A stretch of 64,000 bases of DNA from JAFEDN01 sp963795715 (GTDB lineage Bacteria > Pseudomonadota > Gammaproteobacteria > Coxiellales > Coxiellaceae): the NCBI GenBank assembly GCA_963795715.1, contig CAWCIY010000002.1, positions 2,232,001 through 2,296,000 on the forward strand, given 5' to 3'. The position numbers were made by a program, and so were the translations under genes. Below the pieces are notes generated by a model. The model worked only from the letters and a program-made list of their open reading frames with translations, ran no database searches and was not told the DNA's origin. This document shows positions 56,022-64,000 of the stretch, one piece after another. Position 1 is the stretch's first letter. The number at the start of each line of letters is the position of its first letter.

Positions 56022-56453
56022 ATTTTGAATTTTATATGGCCTGCAAGCATCTGGTCAATTTTTAAACAATAGTCTTTGTGAACAAATAATCATTGCATTT
56101 CCCCTAATGCAAGTGCCTCAAACATTTTCTCGATAGGCTTCTTTTTCGCAATTGGTACGATGCTTCAACAAAAAATCTTTAACGGTAATGAATTTACCCA
56201 CTTTTGTGGAAATCTCCGGTTAAAAGCGGGGTATCCCAAAATTCTTTTCATCTCGGTTCCTTCCTAAACAATGAAACAAATTCGACCTCTTCTATCATGC
56301 CATATTTTTAAAACATCTCAACATTTTTTGGCCTACCTTCATTCAAGCTGCTGACATAATAATTAAGCTATCGACCCTTGACTGAAAACGTCATATAAAA
56401 TAACATAACGTAACAATAATTGTTTTGTTATTTTATTTTTATTAGGAGGATTT
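56022..56453. other. Non-coding stretch with the kfrA promoter region
   Basis: About 430 bp with no credible gene. The last 50 bases carry the palindrome at 56405-56431 and AGGAGG before kfrA. Minus-strand frames here have no start site or recognisable motif. Confidence 0.5.
56405..56431. promoter_or_regulatory. Palindromic kfrA operator
   Basis: Nested symmetrical arms ATAAC/GTTAT (56405-56409, 56427-56431) and AACAAT/ATTGTT (56412-56417, 56419-56424) share one centre at 56418. The palindrome ends 22 bases before the kfrA start, where the repressor would block transcription. KfrA proteins are known autorepressors. Confidence 0.55.
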
Positions 56454-57044
56454 ATGGCTAAAACAGGAGTATCTTTTGAACAAGTAGCCTTGGCGTGCCA
56501 ATCGTTATTGAAAGAAGGACAAACCGTCACTGTGCGGGCAGTCATGGCTAAGACTGGGGGCGCACCAGGCAATATTTCAAAATTTCTACAAACTTGGCGC
56601 AGCGAACAAGAAAACATTGCCTTAGCTACAGTGGATGAAGAATTGTCATCTCAAATTAAGCAGGCTATCTTAGCCGAATCAGCACGCAAAACAACACTTG
56701 TGAAACAACAATTATCGGGCAAAATAAATGCAATGGAACAGCAACTAGCCGAAATGGGAGAGCTGCTGTTGAAATCTGAGCTGGAAAAAGACGGACTAAC
56801 CCTAGAATTACAGAAAATGCAGCAACACACTATTGAACTGGACAAGCGACTAGCCATTGCTGATCAGCGTCTTTTAGATGCTCAAAGCCGCTGCCAAGAA
56901 CTGGAAAAACTCTATAGGGAATCGGCTCTAGCACATGAACGCGCCCACACCGAGAAATTGATGATCCAAAAACACAATGAAGTCCTCGAAAAACGCATTA
57001 ATCATTTAGAAAACTCATCAAAAACAGTCTTGACGAGTGTGTAG
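56454..57044 (+). CDS. kfrA: KfrA-type DNA-binding coiled-coil protein
   Basis: The gene encodes 196 residues with a strong AGGAGG site. The N-terminal KfrA_N domain (about 5-60) reads VSFEQVALACQSLLKEGQTV and VMAKTGGAPGNISKFLQTW, a helix-turn-helix. The rest is a long coiled coil (about 75-190). KfrA proteins are typically plasmid-borne, bind DNA at their own promoter and aid plasmid stability. Here kfrA opens the accessory block copy B, pointing away from the other block genes, which supports a plasmid or mobile-island origin. A broken second copy lies at 14500-14972. Confidence 0.88.
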   Translation: MAKTGVSFEQVALACQSLLKEGQTVTVRAVMAKTGGAPGNISKFLQTWRSEQENIALATVDEELSSQIKQAILAESARKTTLVKQQLSGKINAMEQQLAEMGELLLKSELEKDGLTLELQKMQQHTIELDKRLAIADQRLLDAQSRCQELEKLYRESALAHERAHTEKLMIQKHNEVLEKRINHLENSSKTVLTSV

Positions 57045-57101
57045 AAAAATTAATAATGACTGACGATTTTTGCAATATTTCGTAAAAACTCTACTGAAGT
57101 A

Positions 57102-58418
57102 CTATGCTGTGAAGATATTTTTAATCTGATTAATTTTTTCTTGCTCCTGCGCTAAATGGCCTTTCTGAATCGTCAATTTATCAGAAATAGCTTTTATATT
57201 TTTTACATCTTCAGGAGCTACTGTCGAATTTTTATCATCAAAGCTGCAAATTGGAATCACTAATTGAGCCAGTTGATTTTGTAAATCCTGATTGAGCTGC
57301 TGTTGGCGCTGTAGTTGACGGCAATTTGTAAATAAGATTACCCGAATGGATGTGATCGATTTTTCATAATTGCAGCGATGCGCATTCATCGCTAATAATT
57401 TTTCTTGCAAGAGCTGACTGTCTTTCTGTTCGTTCAAATTTTCTTGCAAAGATTGCGCTTCCGCCATTAAATTTAATAACGGTTGACAGTGAATAGAACA
57501 ACACGATTGCAAAGTATGGATGATGATAGCCAGTGTCAAAGCAATATGTTCTATCCTGTTAGCGTGCGCTAAGGTCACTTGAGTTCGATGTTCAATGGAG
57601 AATTGTGTCTGTTGGGTGATTTTCTTGCGATGATCCTCTATTTTTTGTTCTAGCCGATCGGATCGGCATTGCAAACTGCTTTTGGCTTTGTGAACGTCTT
57701 CGGCTATTTTTTCCACCGTTGGTTTTTGCCCTAGTTCTTTTGCCAAAGCATGATAAACAATACGGGCATTGCCCTCACATTGGATTTGATGATGAATATT
57801 TTCTTTTGAAAACCGTTCCTGCGCCATTTTCACATCATAGGGGCGCAGTGGATGTGTATACGAAAATGGAAGTAAATGAGATTGAAATGTAGCCCTTGTC
57901 AGTGATGGTAATGGTAACTTTTGGATGAATGGAGCAGAATCTTGAAGAGTCGTATCCACCGTATTTTCCAAATTATTCAGCGATTCGTGTCGAGTTATGC
58001 ATTCCTGGCGAATAGACTCATAACGCTGCGCTTGTTCGTGAGTTAATACACCATGATTTTTGGCTTCACCCCCAATCTTGTTACGCACAGCCTCCGTCAC
58101 ATTGGCAGTTGAAATAACATCATCGGCTTGACTTAAAGCGATTCGCAGATCATCTGTATTTTTTGCAGCAGTTAATGCCGATTGACTTTGTTTTAATCGC
58201 CATTGCCAATCTGATTCTCCAAATAAAAATGGAGAATGCTGCAACAAGAATAATATTTTTAAAGCGAAGGCTTTCAGTAGATTCAGAGCGTATATCCCAG
58301 AATTTTTTTTAACAGCTTCTTTTAAGAGCGCTGCTTCCAGGGCATTTAAATACAAAACATAATATTTCAATTCCAGTGACACCTCCGCTTGTTCACACAA
58401 CATTTGTAAATATTTCAT
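57102..58418 (-). CDS. Coiled-coil protein of the accessory block, copy B (intact)
   Basis: The gene encodes 438 residues. I do not recognise the family. The N-terminal 60 residues are hydrophobic and helical (YYVLYLNALEAALLKEAVKK, LLKAFALKILFLLQHSPFLF) and might enter a membrane. Several coiled-coil stretches follow (about 70-170 and 230-330), with a Cys/His cluster LQSCCSIHCQPLL. The C-terminus is again coiled (LAQEQEKINQIKNIF). It is the first gene downstream of the two tail-protein genes on the same strand, separated from them by the conserved hairpin 58464-58492. A structural or secreted role is possible but not shown. Confidence 0.7.
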   Translation of the reverse strand: MKYLQMLCEQAEVSLELKYYVLYLNALEAALLKEAVKKNSGIYALNLLKAFALKILFLLQHSPFLFGESDWQWRLKQSQSALTAAKNTDDLRIALSQADDVISTANVTEAVRNKIGGEAKNHGVLTHEQAQRYESIRQECITRHESLNNLENTVDTTLQDSAPFIQKLPLPSLTRATFQSHLLPFSYTHPLRPYDVKMAQERFSKENIHHQIQCEGNARIVYHALAKELGQKPTVEKIAEDVHKAKSSLQCRSDRLEQKIEDHRKKITQQTQFSIEHRTQVTLAHANRIEHIALTLAIIIHTLQSCCSIHCQPLLNLMAEAQSLQENLNEQKDSQLLQEKLLAMNAHRCNYEKSITSIRVILFTNCRQLQRQQQLNQDLQNQLAQLVIPICSFDDKNSTVAPEDVKNIKAISDKLTIQKGHLAQEQEKINQIKNIFTA

Positions 58419-58463
58419 AGTTCACCTCTTTTAAGCGTAGGAAGAATATGGGCATCATCTATC

Positions 58464-58492
58464 CAGTTCTCAGTCGTTGTGACCGAGAACTG
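58464..58492 (-). ncRNA. Conserved hairpin between block genes, copy B
   Basis: CAGTTCTCAGT (58464-58474) pairs with ACCGAGAACTG (58482-58492). Compared with 23267-23295, T70-A86 replaces C-G, a change on both arms. The A-C mismatch on the plus strand is a U-G wobble on the minus strand. This supports a functional minus-strand RNA hairpin. Confidence 0.6.
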
Positions 58493-58536
58493 AATCTAAT
58501 GATCAGCGAAACACAGAACACGGATGACATCGACGG

Positions 58537-59365
58537 CTATCCCACCCGGCAAGTGACTACGGGTGCAAGCGGTTGGCTTAACACAGTTTGTAAACCTTTG
58601 GCTGCCTCTTTGCCCTTGATGTTCCAGATGCCACAAGCCCACGCAATGCCAATTGAGAAAACCGTCGCGACCCCTTTGACAAATTTCATCGCCCAACTAT
58701 CACGGTCTTGTTCTATAACCTCGCGCTGCTTTTTAAATTGATTCTGAAAATCCTTCAATTGTTCCGGCGCGGATTTAACCGGCGTGCTGAGGGTCGCCTG
58801 TAACGTGCTCATGGCTTGATACTTCTGCACTGCTAAAAACAGGGGTTTGCCAGATTTTCCGATGGTTCGCGTGGGTTCCGTCGCTAGTTTTTCAACCGGC
58901 GGCCTGGAATCTATAACTCGGGTCACCTGGGTGCGTTCATTCACCGGCGGCGCACCAAATAACAATGTCCGACTATTCGAGCTGACAAAATAATTTTGTT
59001 CAGAGTCCGCTTTGGCCTCTTTCTCGACTTCAACAGCTAAATGGTCTAGATATTCCTGACACAACTGCCGCAATTCCTGTTTTTGGCGGGCAACCGGCAA
59101 TAAATTCAACAAAGTCTGCTGCACCTTAATACAGATTTGTTGTTGATTAGGCTGCCAGGGCAGCCGAAGCGGCATTGAATAATTTTTGCTGACGTTCAGT
59201 ATCGTCGGGTTTTCCTTTGAAACGATTTCGATTTCGGGCTTCAGTTTGAGCCTGATCAATGATCGTTAAAGCTTCCTGGTCTAATGCTTTGCTGATATTG
59301 AATACTGAATTTTGCGCCGTACATTGATGATGGGTTTCTAAAAATTGATCGATGAGTTTACTCAT
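58537..59365 (-). pseudogene. Hydrophobic-tail protein 1, copy B (deletion and frameshift)
   Basis: The front (MSKLIDQFLETHHQCTAQNS) runs from 59365 to about 59150 and stops after FNAASAALAA. The back continues in another frame from QPNQQQICIKVQQTLLNLLP to the stop at 58537. About 30 codons present in copy A are lost at the joint. The C-terminal tail DSWAMKFVKGVATVFSIGIA is kept. The two copies of this gene carry different lesions, so it decayed independently in each block. Confidence 0.7.
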
Positions 59366-59430
59366 AACCTTTCTCCTAATAAAAATGATGAAAATAGTGA
59401 ATGAATAAGAAGTGATTTCTCTGGATTAAC

Positions 59431-60306
59431 CTAACCGGGAATTGGCGCGGGTGGTTTTAAAGTCTCCGTGATCTTTTCCGCCGCTTGTTGGCCTTTGACG
59501 TTCCAAATTCCACAAGCCCAGGCAATACCGATCGATAACACCGTCGCCACTCCTTTCATAAATTTTGTGCCCCAGCTATCTCGATCTTTTTCAATGATCT
59601 TGCTCTGGGATTGAAAGGTTTTTTCAAAACTCTGTAATTGCTGATGAACGGGTTGCGGCGTGCTTAAGGTGCTAACCATCGCATCGATGGCAGCATATTT
59701 TTTGATGGCGGCATTCAAACTCTTACTGCCATTGGGAATGCCTTGCGGGTGATCGGCGACAAACCGATCCATGTTTTTACCTGCTTGAGTGACTTGCTGG
59801 GGTAATTTGCCAGAATCCGGTAATGGAACGCCTCTGATTTTCTTATTGGCAGTGAATAGAGCGTATTCTTGCGGATGTTTATCTTTCAATTCATGCACGA
59901 TGTCTTCTTTCAAATGCAATTTGTAATCCTGGCAGATCACCTGCAATTGCTGTTTTTGTCGGGCTTGCGGCAAGACGTTGAGTAATACTTTTCGAACGAT
60001 TTGGCATTTTTGATCTGGCTGCCAATCTTCAAGAGCCGAAAATACCGCATTGAATTGTTGAGTATCCGCTAAATTGACTCGCATCAATTCCGCCGTAACT
60101 CGTGCGCCAATGGCATTTTTCTCTTTTTCAAGATAATGACTATTGATCGAAAAATCCTCTCCGGCTCCACGTGAAGCCTGGTCAAACAACAAGGCAGCAT
60201 GGCGATTGAGCCGTTGAAGCCGATCTTGTTTAGAATCTCCTAAAGCCGGTTTGGCTTTGGTTTGAAGTAATAGATGAATTAAGTTGACACTCTGAAATTG
60301 ACGCAT
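59431..60306 (-). CDS. Hydrophobic-tail protein 2 of the accessory block, copy B (intact)
   Basis: The gene encodes 291 residues and is the only unbroken member of this family in the window. The N-terminal half is helical and charged (SVNLIHLLLQTKAKPALGDS, LPQARQKQQLQVICQDYKL). A middle part includes KKIRGVPLPDSGKLPQQV. The C-terminal 50 residues have KDRDSWGTKFMKGVATVLSI and IAWACGIWNVKGQQAAEK, a hydrophobic helix flanked by charged residues. Its neighbour gene shares the same plan, so they arose by tandem duplication. Family unknown. A membrane-inserting or secreted protein is inferred from the tail. Confidence 0.7.
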   Translation of the reverse strand: MRQFQSVNLIHLLLQTKAKPALGDSKQDRLQRLNRHAALLFDQASRGAGEDFSINSHYLEKEKNAIGARVTAELMRVNLADTQQFNAVFSALEDWQPDQKCQIVRKVLLNVLPQARQKQQLQVICQDYKLHLKEDIVHELKDKHPQEYALFTANKKIRGVPLPDSGKLPQQVTQAGKNMDRFVADHPQGIPNGSKSLNAAIKKYAAIDAMVSTLSTPQPVHQQLQSFEKTFQSQSKIIEKDRDSWGTKFMKGVATVLSIGIAWACGIWNVKGQQAAEKITETLKPPAPIPG

Positions 60307-60446
60307 GATTTTTTCCTTTCTTTTTGTTTTTAATTAGCGCAAGCAGTATTCTTGAATCGCTCTTGCGCTTCCCTTTATCCACACAGATCAATTTGTTTTT
60401 AGGAATTGCCTAAGGCATTTTTTTATCTACTACACATAAATACTGG

Positions 60447-61310
60447 CTACCCACAATAATTTTTAGTGATTTGAATTCGGCTATGACCAAGTTCCTCAGT
60501 TAAAATCATCCGCGCCAAGGTATCTTGGCGGCGTTGCTCATAATTAAAAGTTTTGGGATCAGGGCCGCCAGCAATTGGCGCATCCCAGCCGGTGAGTTCT
60601 TTATATCGTTGCTGGGCGTAAGCATGACGCAGCCCATGTGAACGAATACCTGAATGACGTAATTGTTGATCGTAAACATAGCGTTGCTGGATATAATTTT
60701 TTGATTCAGGAATAAGTGACCGATTCACATTCCAAGCCAGCAACTTGGCTTCGTCTAACCATCGGCGTTGCTCAACAGTACGAATCGGTATTTCCCGAGA
60801 GCGATTACCTTTGCACCAGGTAGACAATAGGACTAATTTGTATTCATGATCTGCCAAATAAGGCTTAATTTTTAATGATTCTTCTCGGCGCAGCCCAAAG
60901 TGCCTTTGTAATTCCAATGATACCCGCACATACGGATCAGTAATTTTAGTAATGTCGGGATTAACGATAGCTTTATTTTTAAGCGGCTCGGTATGACGGG
61001 AACCTACTTGTAATATTTTGTTATCAGGCACGAAGAGCTTATCCATTAAGATTGCCAAACGCCGTAAAGTGGAAAGCCGGTTTTTAATGGTGCTGACTTT
61101 CAGTGATTTCTGCTGCCAATGCTGAACCAATCCTCTGACATGTTTTTCTTTCAATTGTTGTACCGAAGCCAGTTTGTAATCTAAATCATGTAATTCAGCC
61201 GCGATTCTAAATAATATTTGGGTCCGGTCATGCCGGGTGGCAAAAGAATTTTCACGATCTTTTTGTAAGACTTGATATAGAGATCGTTTAAATTGTTTTC
61301 TGAAACTCAT
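60447..61310 (-). CDS. Tyrosine recombinase/integrase, copy B
   Basis: The gene encodes 287 residues, ATG after GGGAG. Catalytic residues: Arg 141/142 in HFGLRREES, His 226 and Arg 229 in SHGLRHAYAQ, His 276 in ELGHSRIQ, and Tyr 285 in TKNYCG, only two residues from the end. The SAM-like N-terminal domain covers residues 1-110. It is highly similar to 25292-26158 and equally intact. It probably recombines sites within or flanking the accessory block; two active copies in one genome could rearrange the blocks. Confidence 0.87.
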   Translation of the reverse strand: MSFRKQFKRSLYQVLQKDRENSFATRHDRTQILFRIAAELHDLDYKLASVQQLKEKHVRGLVQHWQQKSLKVSTIKNRLSTLRRLAILMDKLFVPDNKILQVGSRHTEPLKNKAIVNPDITKITDPYVRVSLELQRHFGLRREESLKIKPYLADHEYKLVLLSTWCKGNRSREIPIRTVEQRRWLDEAKLLAWNVNRSLIPESKNYIQQRYVYDQQLRHSGIRSHGLRHAYAQQRYKELTGWDAPIAGGPDPKTFNYEQRRQDTLARMILTEELGHSRIQITKNYCG

Positions 61311-61448
61311 GATTCATTAACTCCCTTGATGTGTTGACAAAAATCCCTCTAAAACGGTTATTGTGCTTAGTGTTAAGCCCCAATTCACATCCCGTTAGAA
61401 ATGTGAAAGGCCGAATTGCTTCGGCTAAAGAGCTAAAGGTCGAGGGTT
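61311..61448 (-). ncRNA. Structured leader/spacer upstream of the integrase, copy B
   Basis: TTCACAT (61384-61390) pairs with ATGTGAA (61401-61407), and GCCGAA (61410-61415) with TTCGGC (61420-61425). Against copy A each stem shows one pair changed on both sides. Loop bases CCGTT are complementary to AACGG upstream (about 61354-61358) in both copies. Function unknown: leader RNA, small RNA or recombination site. Confidence 0.6.
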
Positions 61449-61664
61449 TTAGCCACGAAATAATTGAATAAATTTGTCTTTTATTTTTTGTAGATTGTCT
61501 TCTGTAATGAGTTCATTAATTATTCTTTTAACGCTGAGTGATATTTGTGTTGCTTCATAAATACTTTCCTGACATTGTTTTATTTTTTCATATTGCTCTT
61601 GTTTAATGTAATTTGATTTGTTTTCTTGATTGTTATTATTTATTCTATTTTTCTGTTCAGTCAT
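61449..61664 (-). CDS. Small polar protein of the accessory block, copy B
   Basis: The gene encodes 71 residues, ATG after AGGAGAAAA. Almost identical to 26297-26521 in the helical part (QEQYEKIKQCQESIYEATQI, VKRIINELITEDNLQKIK); the Asn-rich front is three residues shorter. Conservation across two diverging blocks indicates that it is a real protein. Function unknown. Confidence 0.65.
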   Translation of the reverse strand: MTEQKNRINNNNQENKSNYIKQEQYEKIKQCQESIYEATQISLSVKRIINELITEDNLQKIKDKFIQLFRG

Positions 61665-61983
61665 GTTTTTTCTCCTGTAAAAAATAAATTTTCAACTTTT
61701 TAGTTTATAGTCTATTAAATGATTTGATGTAGATTGATGTTTATTTATTTTGTTATCTCCTGTTTTTTTATTATTTCCAATATCTCAAGTTTTAAGGCTG
61801 TTTTTTGTATTTATTAAAATTACATAGAATGAATTTTTTTAATCAGTGATTTATTATTTTTAAGTTTTTAAACTGATTTATCGATTAATTTTTATCTATT
61901 AATTCGTATTTATACCTATGAATCCATTTAAAAAAGAATGGACATGCTTATTCCAAAAAAGAAATAAAGCATTAAGAAAGGAA

Positions 61984-62012
61984 TAATAATATTGTTTGAC
62001 GCAATACTATTA
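61984..62012 (-). ncRNA. Conserved hairpin in the AT-rich stretch, copy B
   Basis: TAATAATATTG pairs with CAATACTATTA across a seven-base loop. The counterpart at 26881-26909 has C-G where this has A-T, a compensatory change. The single A-C position is a G-U wobble in minus-strand RNA. Confidence 0.5.
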
Positions 62013-62300
62013 AAGTTAACTAACGATCAGAATAACTTAGGAAGGTTGAATGACAGGACGAATACTCGAAGCTATCATATATTTTACAGGTTTAATGTCG
62101 TGTAAAACGCCGACTCATGATGCTTAGTATAAATTGTTTTTTGAAAATGTCAATCGTTTTATTAAAATATTTTTATGAAATAGCCTATAAAAATAGGTAT
62201 TTTCATTACTGTCACCGAATATTTCTCTACCGTCCCTTGTTTGCAGTGACGAATTTAATGAAATAATTATTATAATTGATAGCCTTAGAATTACATATAT

Positions 62301-62335
62301 CGCTACGTCACTGAGTAAAACTCAGTGACGTAGCG
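62301..62335. terminator. Perfect 16-bp inverted repeat beyond the response regulator
   Basis: CGCTACGTCACTGAGT, AAA, and the complement. It lies 24 bases downstream of the response regulator stop (62359). On the plus strand it is followed by TGTTATTTTTATC, so it resembles a terminator for plus-strand transcripts and may block readthrough from the kinase operon too. Confidence 0.6.
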
Positions 62336-62358
62336 TGTTATTTTTATCGGTTATCTTT

Positions 62359-62763
62359 TTATTTTTTTAATGGATTTTGATTTATTTTACTAAAATAAAT
62401 GCTAAAAATATGGTGAACGAGCTGCAAGGAAATGGGTTTGATTAAATAATCATTCATTCCTGCCGCAAGCGCTTCGGTTTTAAGGGCTTCGTCGTTATGC
62501 GCAGTTAATGCAATAATGGGTGTTAGATGTTTACTATTCGCTCTTTCCTGCTCTCGAATCAATCGCGCTGCCATAATTCCATCGATGCCGGGCAGTCCAA
62601 TATCCATGAGTATCAAATTATAGTCATTTTTCATACACTTTATCACGGCGTCTTCGCCGGTAGAAGCAATCTTTACCTGACAATTGAGTTGTTCTAATAT
62701 AGCTTTCACTATCCTTTGCGGTAAAAGTGAGTCCTCGACCAGTAATATTTTCTTTGATTGCAT
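62359..62763 (-). CDS. Single-domain response regulator, copy B
   Basis: The gene encodes 134 residues forming one receiver domain: LLVEDSLLP acidic pair, Asp 54 in ILMDIGLPG, threonine in ALTAHND, Lys 109 in YLIKPIS. There is no output domain. Its start lies four bases from the kinase stop, implying coupled translation and a phosphotransfer pair. The C-terminal tail differs from copy A after IYF, so the two may have different contacts. Confidence 0.9.
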   Translation of the reverse strand: MQSKKILLVEDSLLPQRIVKAILEQLNCQVKIASTGEDAVIKCMKNDYNLILMDIGLPGIDGIMAARLIREQERANSKHLTPIIALTAHNDEALKTEALAAGMNDYLIKPISLQLVHHIFSIYFSKINQNPLKK

Positions 62764-62767
62764 TGCC

Positions 62768-63946
62768 TTACTCCTCCAAGATTTGATTTGACAAAGGTAT
62801 TTTCAGCGGCAAAACGATCTGAAATACCGTTCCCTGATTCAATTGACTGTACACGGCAATATCGCCGTTCATTTCTTCGATATATTGCTTGACGATTTTT
62901 AGCCCCAATCCACTGCCTTTATAGATTCCTTTATTACTCGGCGTTACTTTTGAAAATGTCTCATAAATAAAATCTATTTTTTCTGCAGGAATTCCAATGC
63001 CAGTGTCTTTAATGACTATTCGAATGACTTTTTCCTGTGGATTGGTATTCGATTTTTCGATATGGACACGGACTGTGACATAGCCTTTTGGTGTAAATTT
63101 AATGGCGTTACTGATTAAATTAATCAATACTCGCTGAATTCGGTAAGCATCACCCATCACCACATCAGGGATTAATTTCCCGTAATGCACGGACAAACGG
63201 ATTTTTTTCAATCTCGCCGCAGGCAGTTGCATTTGTAATACTGAACGGATTAGTGCTTTCAAAGAAAAGGGTTGATGTACCACCGGACGGGAGCCATACT
63301 CAACATGGGTAAAGTCCAAAATATCGTTACAATAATCCAGCAATTCTTTAGCGGCGTGGGCGATTTCAATTAAATGAGATCGAATATCCGGCGGAACAGA
63401 TGCATGGCTTGCTAATAATTCCGTCATACCATAGATGCCGCTGATCGGAGTGCGAATATCGTGCTGCATGTTGCGGATAAAATCGGTTTTTAAGCGGTTA
63501 GCGGCTTCGGCTTTATCACGCTCGGCTCTTAAAGCAAGCTCCGCTTCTTTCAGCGCGGTAATATCGATATAAATACCCAACACTCCCAAGATTTTATGGT
63601 GATCATATAAGGGAACTTTGCTGGTCAATAAAAATAAATCTTTGCCATCCAATTGCCGCTGTTTTTCTTCAATGTTGGTTTTCGAGAGACCAGTTTGCAA
63701 AATTTCCTGATCATCACGAATAAATTTTTGCGTTTGCTCGTAATTCCAAGGTAAATCATGGTCGGTTAAGCCAACGATCTCATCAGGATGGTTCAAGCCA
63801 ACCTGTTTAGCAAAATTATCATTACAGCCCATGAGCTTCAGATCTGCATCCTTCCAAAACACAAATCCCGGGACTTTGCTCACAATATAGCGAAGCATGG
63901 CTTCACGTTGCCGCAGCGCCTCGATTTCACTGATGTCTTCTTCCAT
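62768..63946 (-). CDS. PAS-domain sensor histidine kinase, copy B
   Basis: The start is set at 63946, the ATG with GAGGA six bases upstream. The 392-residue protein has a PAS domain (about 20-130; VPGFVFWKDADLKLMGCN, GLTDHDLPW), HisKA with the phospho-histidine at 162 in IRNMQHDIRTPISG, and HATPase_c with LINLISNAIKF, KDTGIGIPAE and GSGLGLKIVKQ. It is soluble, with no membrane segment. Differences from copy A cluster at the extreme N-terminus and in the linker regions, not in the catalytic motifs, so both are likely active. Confidence 0.92.
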   Translation of the reverse strand: MEEDISEIEALRQREAMLRYIVSKVPGFVFWKDADLKLMGCNDNFAKQVGLNHPDEIVGLTDHDLPWNYEQTQKFIRDDQEILQTGLSKTNIEEKQRQLDGKDLFLLTSKVPLYDHHKILGVLGIYIDITALKEAELALRAERDKAEAANRLKTDFIRNMQHDIRTPISGIYGMTELLASHASVPPDIRSHLIEIAHAAKELLDYCNDILDFTHVEYGSRPVVHQPFSLKALIRSVLQMQLPAARLKKIRLSVHYGKLIPDVVMGDAYRIQRVLINLISNAIKFTPKGYVTVRVHIEKSNTNPQEKVIRIVIKDTGIGIPAEKIDFIYETFSKVTPSNKGIYKGSGLGLKIVKQYIEEMNGDIAVYSQLNQGTVFQIVLPLKIPLSNQILEE

Positions 63947-64000
63947 GATCATTCCTCGGTTAACAGCGAAGTGTGGGGATCAGGGGTAAATCAGAGAATT

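Larger units (their letters stand above)
57102..61664. repeat. Accessory block, copy B (counterpart of 21905-26521)
   Basis: Gene order and intergenic elements match copy A throughout; similarity then continues unbroken through the AT-rich stretch to the response regulator and kinase (62359-63946). Copy B is better preserved: the coiled-coil protein and tail protein 2 are intact here and broken in copy A. Confidence 0.85.
61665..62358. other. AT-rich non-coding stretch of the accessory block, copy B
   Basis: About 690 bp. It holds the hairpin at 61984-62012, the nearly invariant block 62038-62114, a CCTATaaaaATAGG motif near 62180, and the 16-bp hairpin at 62301-62335. In this copy the stretch connects directly to the response regulator gene, so this is probably the original arrangement. 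Confidence 0.55.

Noticed and set aside
1..64000. tRNA or rRNA genes.
   Set aside because: I saw no cloverleaf with TTCRA/anticodon features or rRNA-like sequence that I could support by eye; a tRNAscan run would settle this.

Overview
The window looks like a chromosome segment (or integrated plasmid-like DNA) of a host-associated gammaproteobacterium, most plausibly an intracellular member of the Legionellales/Rickettsiella-like groups. This placement is an inference. It rests on a Fis-type regulator, PAS sensor kinases with orphan-type response regulators, AT-rich DNA, many insertion sequences and pseudogenes, and an unusual density of eukaryotic-type domains: LRR, U-box, ankyrin, TIR, Ser/Thr kinase and NACHT-WD40.

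Region 1 (1-14.2 kb, minus strand) holds three tandem paralogues of a roughly 1300-residue membrane protein with a lysine-rich repeat region and leucine-rich repeats. Copies 2 (5968-9819) and 3 (10075-14148) are intact. Copy 1 (175-4924) is broken by a nonsense codon and two frameshifts, and its 3' end is replaced by the rear half of an AlbA-type ATP-binding regulator. All three share a promoter-like motif. Region 2 (14.5-21.8 kb) holds a kfrA remnant, a fis gene, and a TIR-ankyrin gene split by an IS4-type element, which is itself split by a large serine recombinase element.

Region 3 (21.9-31.9 kb) and region 6 (56.4-64 kb) are two divergent copies of one accessory block, in the same order: a coiled-coil protein, two related proteins with a C-terminal hydrophobic segment, a tyrosine integrase, a small polar protein, an AT-rich structured non-coding stretch, a response regulator and a PAS histidine kinase. 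kfrA precedes copy B. Several intergenic hairpins in the two copies differ by compensatory base changes, so they are probably functional RNA structures. In copy A a U-box/ankyrin gene, likely a ubiquitin-ligase effector, and a gacA/uvrY remnant sit between the hairpin and the response regulator.

Region 4 (32-46.6 kb) contains decayed genes and a 2746-residue STAND/NLR-like protein. Its order is pseudokinase, dead NACHT, active-looking kinase, active-looking NACHT, pentapeptide repeats, 14 WD40 repeats. It is followed by an IS66 element with an intact 8-bp target duplication, nested in a decayed IS1634-like element. Region 5 (46.7-56 kb) holds a two-kinase-domain protein and more ordinary genes: a BPL_N/amidotransferase-like protein, a PNPOx-like flavoprotein divergent from a MocR regulator, a YhcG/DUF1016 nuclease and a trypsin-like protease fragment.
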